Shown here: in pieces, positions 63,407 through 64,000 of the stretch
Numbering within the stretch: position 1 is the first letter of the stretch
How the letters are laid out: each line of letters begins with the position of its first letter
Assembly: GCA_014871385.1 (NCBI GenBank)
Contig: CM026432.1
Span: 3,737,535 to 3,801,534, forward strand
DNA: 64,000 nucleotides
Direction of reading: 5' to 3'
Source: Ceratodon purpureus
Taxonomy: Eukaryota; Streptophyta; Bryopsida; Pseudoditrichales; Ditrichaceae
The notes under the pieces: generated by a model
Seen by the model: only the letters and a program-made list of their open reading frames with translations
Told to the model about the DNA's origin: nothing
Database searches by the model: none
Program-made: the position numbers and the translations under genes

Positions 63407-64000
63407 CTGAAAAATGTCAAAGTGACGGATGATATGCAAACAAGTCAAGCATCATCTTAGAATAACTTTATATCATATCATATAATCTTGTAAAAGTAGA
63501 AATACAATAAAAAAAAAACCATGCCTCAATAATATAAGTGAGACTCGACAAAAAACAATTTAAAACTAAAAATGCATATACACAGTAGAAAATATACTCT
63601 AACACATGCAAAGCTCTTAGCTGATTATTCAAAGATCGTACAGGCCCAACGGTAAAGACTGTCTTATAATCACTCAAGATATAAGAACTCCGAAAAGGCC
63701 CTCCAACACAAACAACCTCAAATCCAACTACCTTACAAACGTCATCTTTGACATTATAAGAATCATAAGAAGATTCTCATCTTCGATCCGAAGGAACTAG
63801 TTCGATACTCCACAAAAGGGGTTTAAACAAAAAAACAGAAAGCGCTACCTGTTCGTTGCAAGTAGCAAAGTCGAACAAGCAAACGCACAGCTCAACTCGA
63901 GCACTTGAGTTTTAACAATAGAACATGAGTTTGGTTAATTTTCCATAAAAACTATCAAATAATACTCAAAATTAAACCACTTGATGGAACTCTTGAATCT

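Noticed and set aside
1-64000. CRISPR arrays, bacterial operons, phage genes
   Set aside because: No spaced short repeats of CRISPR type, and the window is plainly eukaryotic (spliced genes, SINE, MITE).

Overview
The window is nuclear DNA of a land plant, most likely a bryophyte and probably a moss. The gene families are plant ones: a plant-type P3 ribosomal protein, a PLDbeta-like C2 phospholipase D, a plant VAP without a visible membrane anchor, a TORNADO1-like LRR-Roc-COR protein and a probable plastid-targeted protein. Genes have many short introns, and the intergenic DNA is AT-rich and full of old transposable elements of kinds I associate with mosses. The species assignment is an inference; nothing in the window proves it.

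Layout. 1.2-6.3 kb, minus: ETG1/MCMBP, 16 exons, 610 aa. Two E2F-like sites lie about 0.2 kb upstream of its start. 7.26-7.47 kb: a Stowaway-like MITE. 8.0-13.2 kb, minus: phospholipase D, 11 exons, 999 aa. 16.1-18.7 kb, minus: VAP/MSP-domain protein, 7 exons, 252 aa. 18.7-23.0 kb: gene-free, with a satellite-like array and other repeats. 23.0-26.6 kb, minus: class 3 lipase, 9 exons, about 564 aa. 27.4-28.3 kb, plus: a 153-aa probable plastid protein, divergent from the lipase. 28.3-44 kb: a transposon graveyard with a broken Plavaka/KDZ-type transposon ORF series on the minus strand (31.8-35.7 kb). 44.5-49.4 kb, plus: TORNADO1-like LRR-Roc-COR GTPase, 3 exons, 1361 aa. 49.4-52.4 kb: LRR-like fragments. 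52.4-53.2 kb, minus: RPP3, 2 exons, 120 aa. 53-64 kb: a second AT-rich transposon region with a broken TET/JBP-like 2-oxoglutarate oxygenase ORF (57.6-59.0 kb), an intact-looking tRNA-derived SINE (61.85-62.2 kb) and an unclassified spliced coding relic (62.8-63.4 kb).

Exon structures were built by hand from splice consensus, reading-frame phase and family similarity. For ETG1, PLD, VAP, RPP3, the lipase, the plastid protein and the TORNADO1-like gene all exon lengths add up to an open frame. Apart from the divergent lipase/plastid-protein pair, the genes do not form an obvious pathway: DNA replication, lipid signalling, ER contact sites, translation and developmental signalling sit side by side.

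The most interesting content is in the repeats. The TET/JBP-like oxygenase relic lies in about 2.5 kb that is present in one copy and absent from the other copy of a duplicated block (38.5-41.2 kb versus 56.3-62.5 kb). A KDZ-type transposon relic sits in the same window, and in fungi these two protein classes travel together. The same block comparison gives an empty site for the SINE. Two tiny poly(A)-tailed insertions share the same 3' end, and one of them has landed in a splice acceptor of the TORNADO1-like gene.
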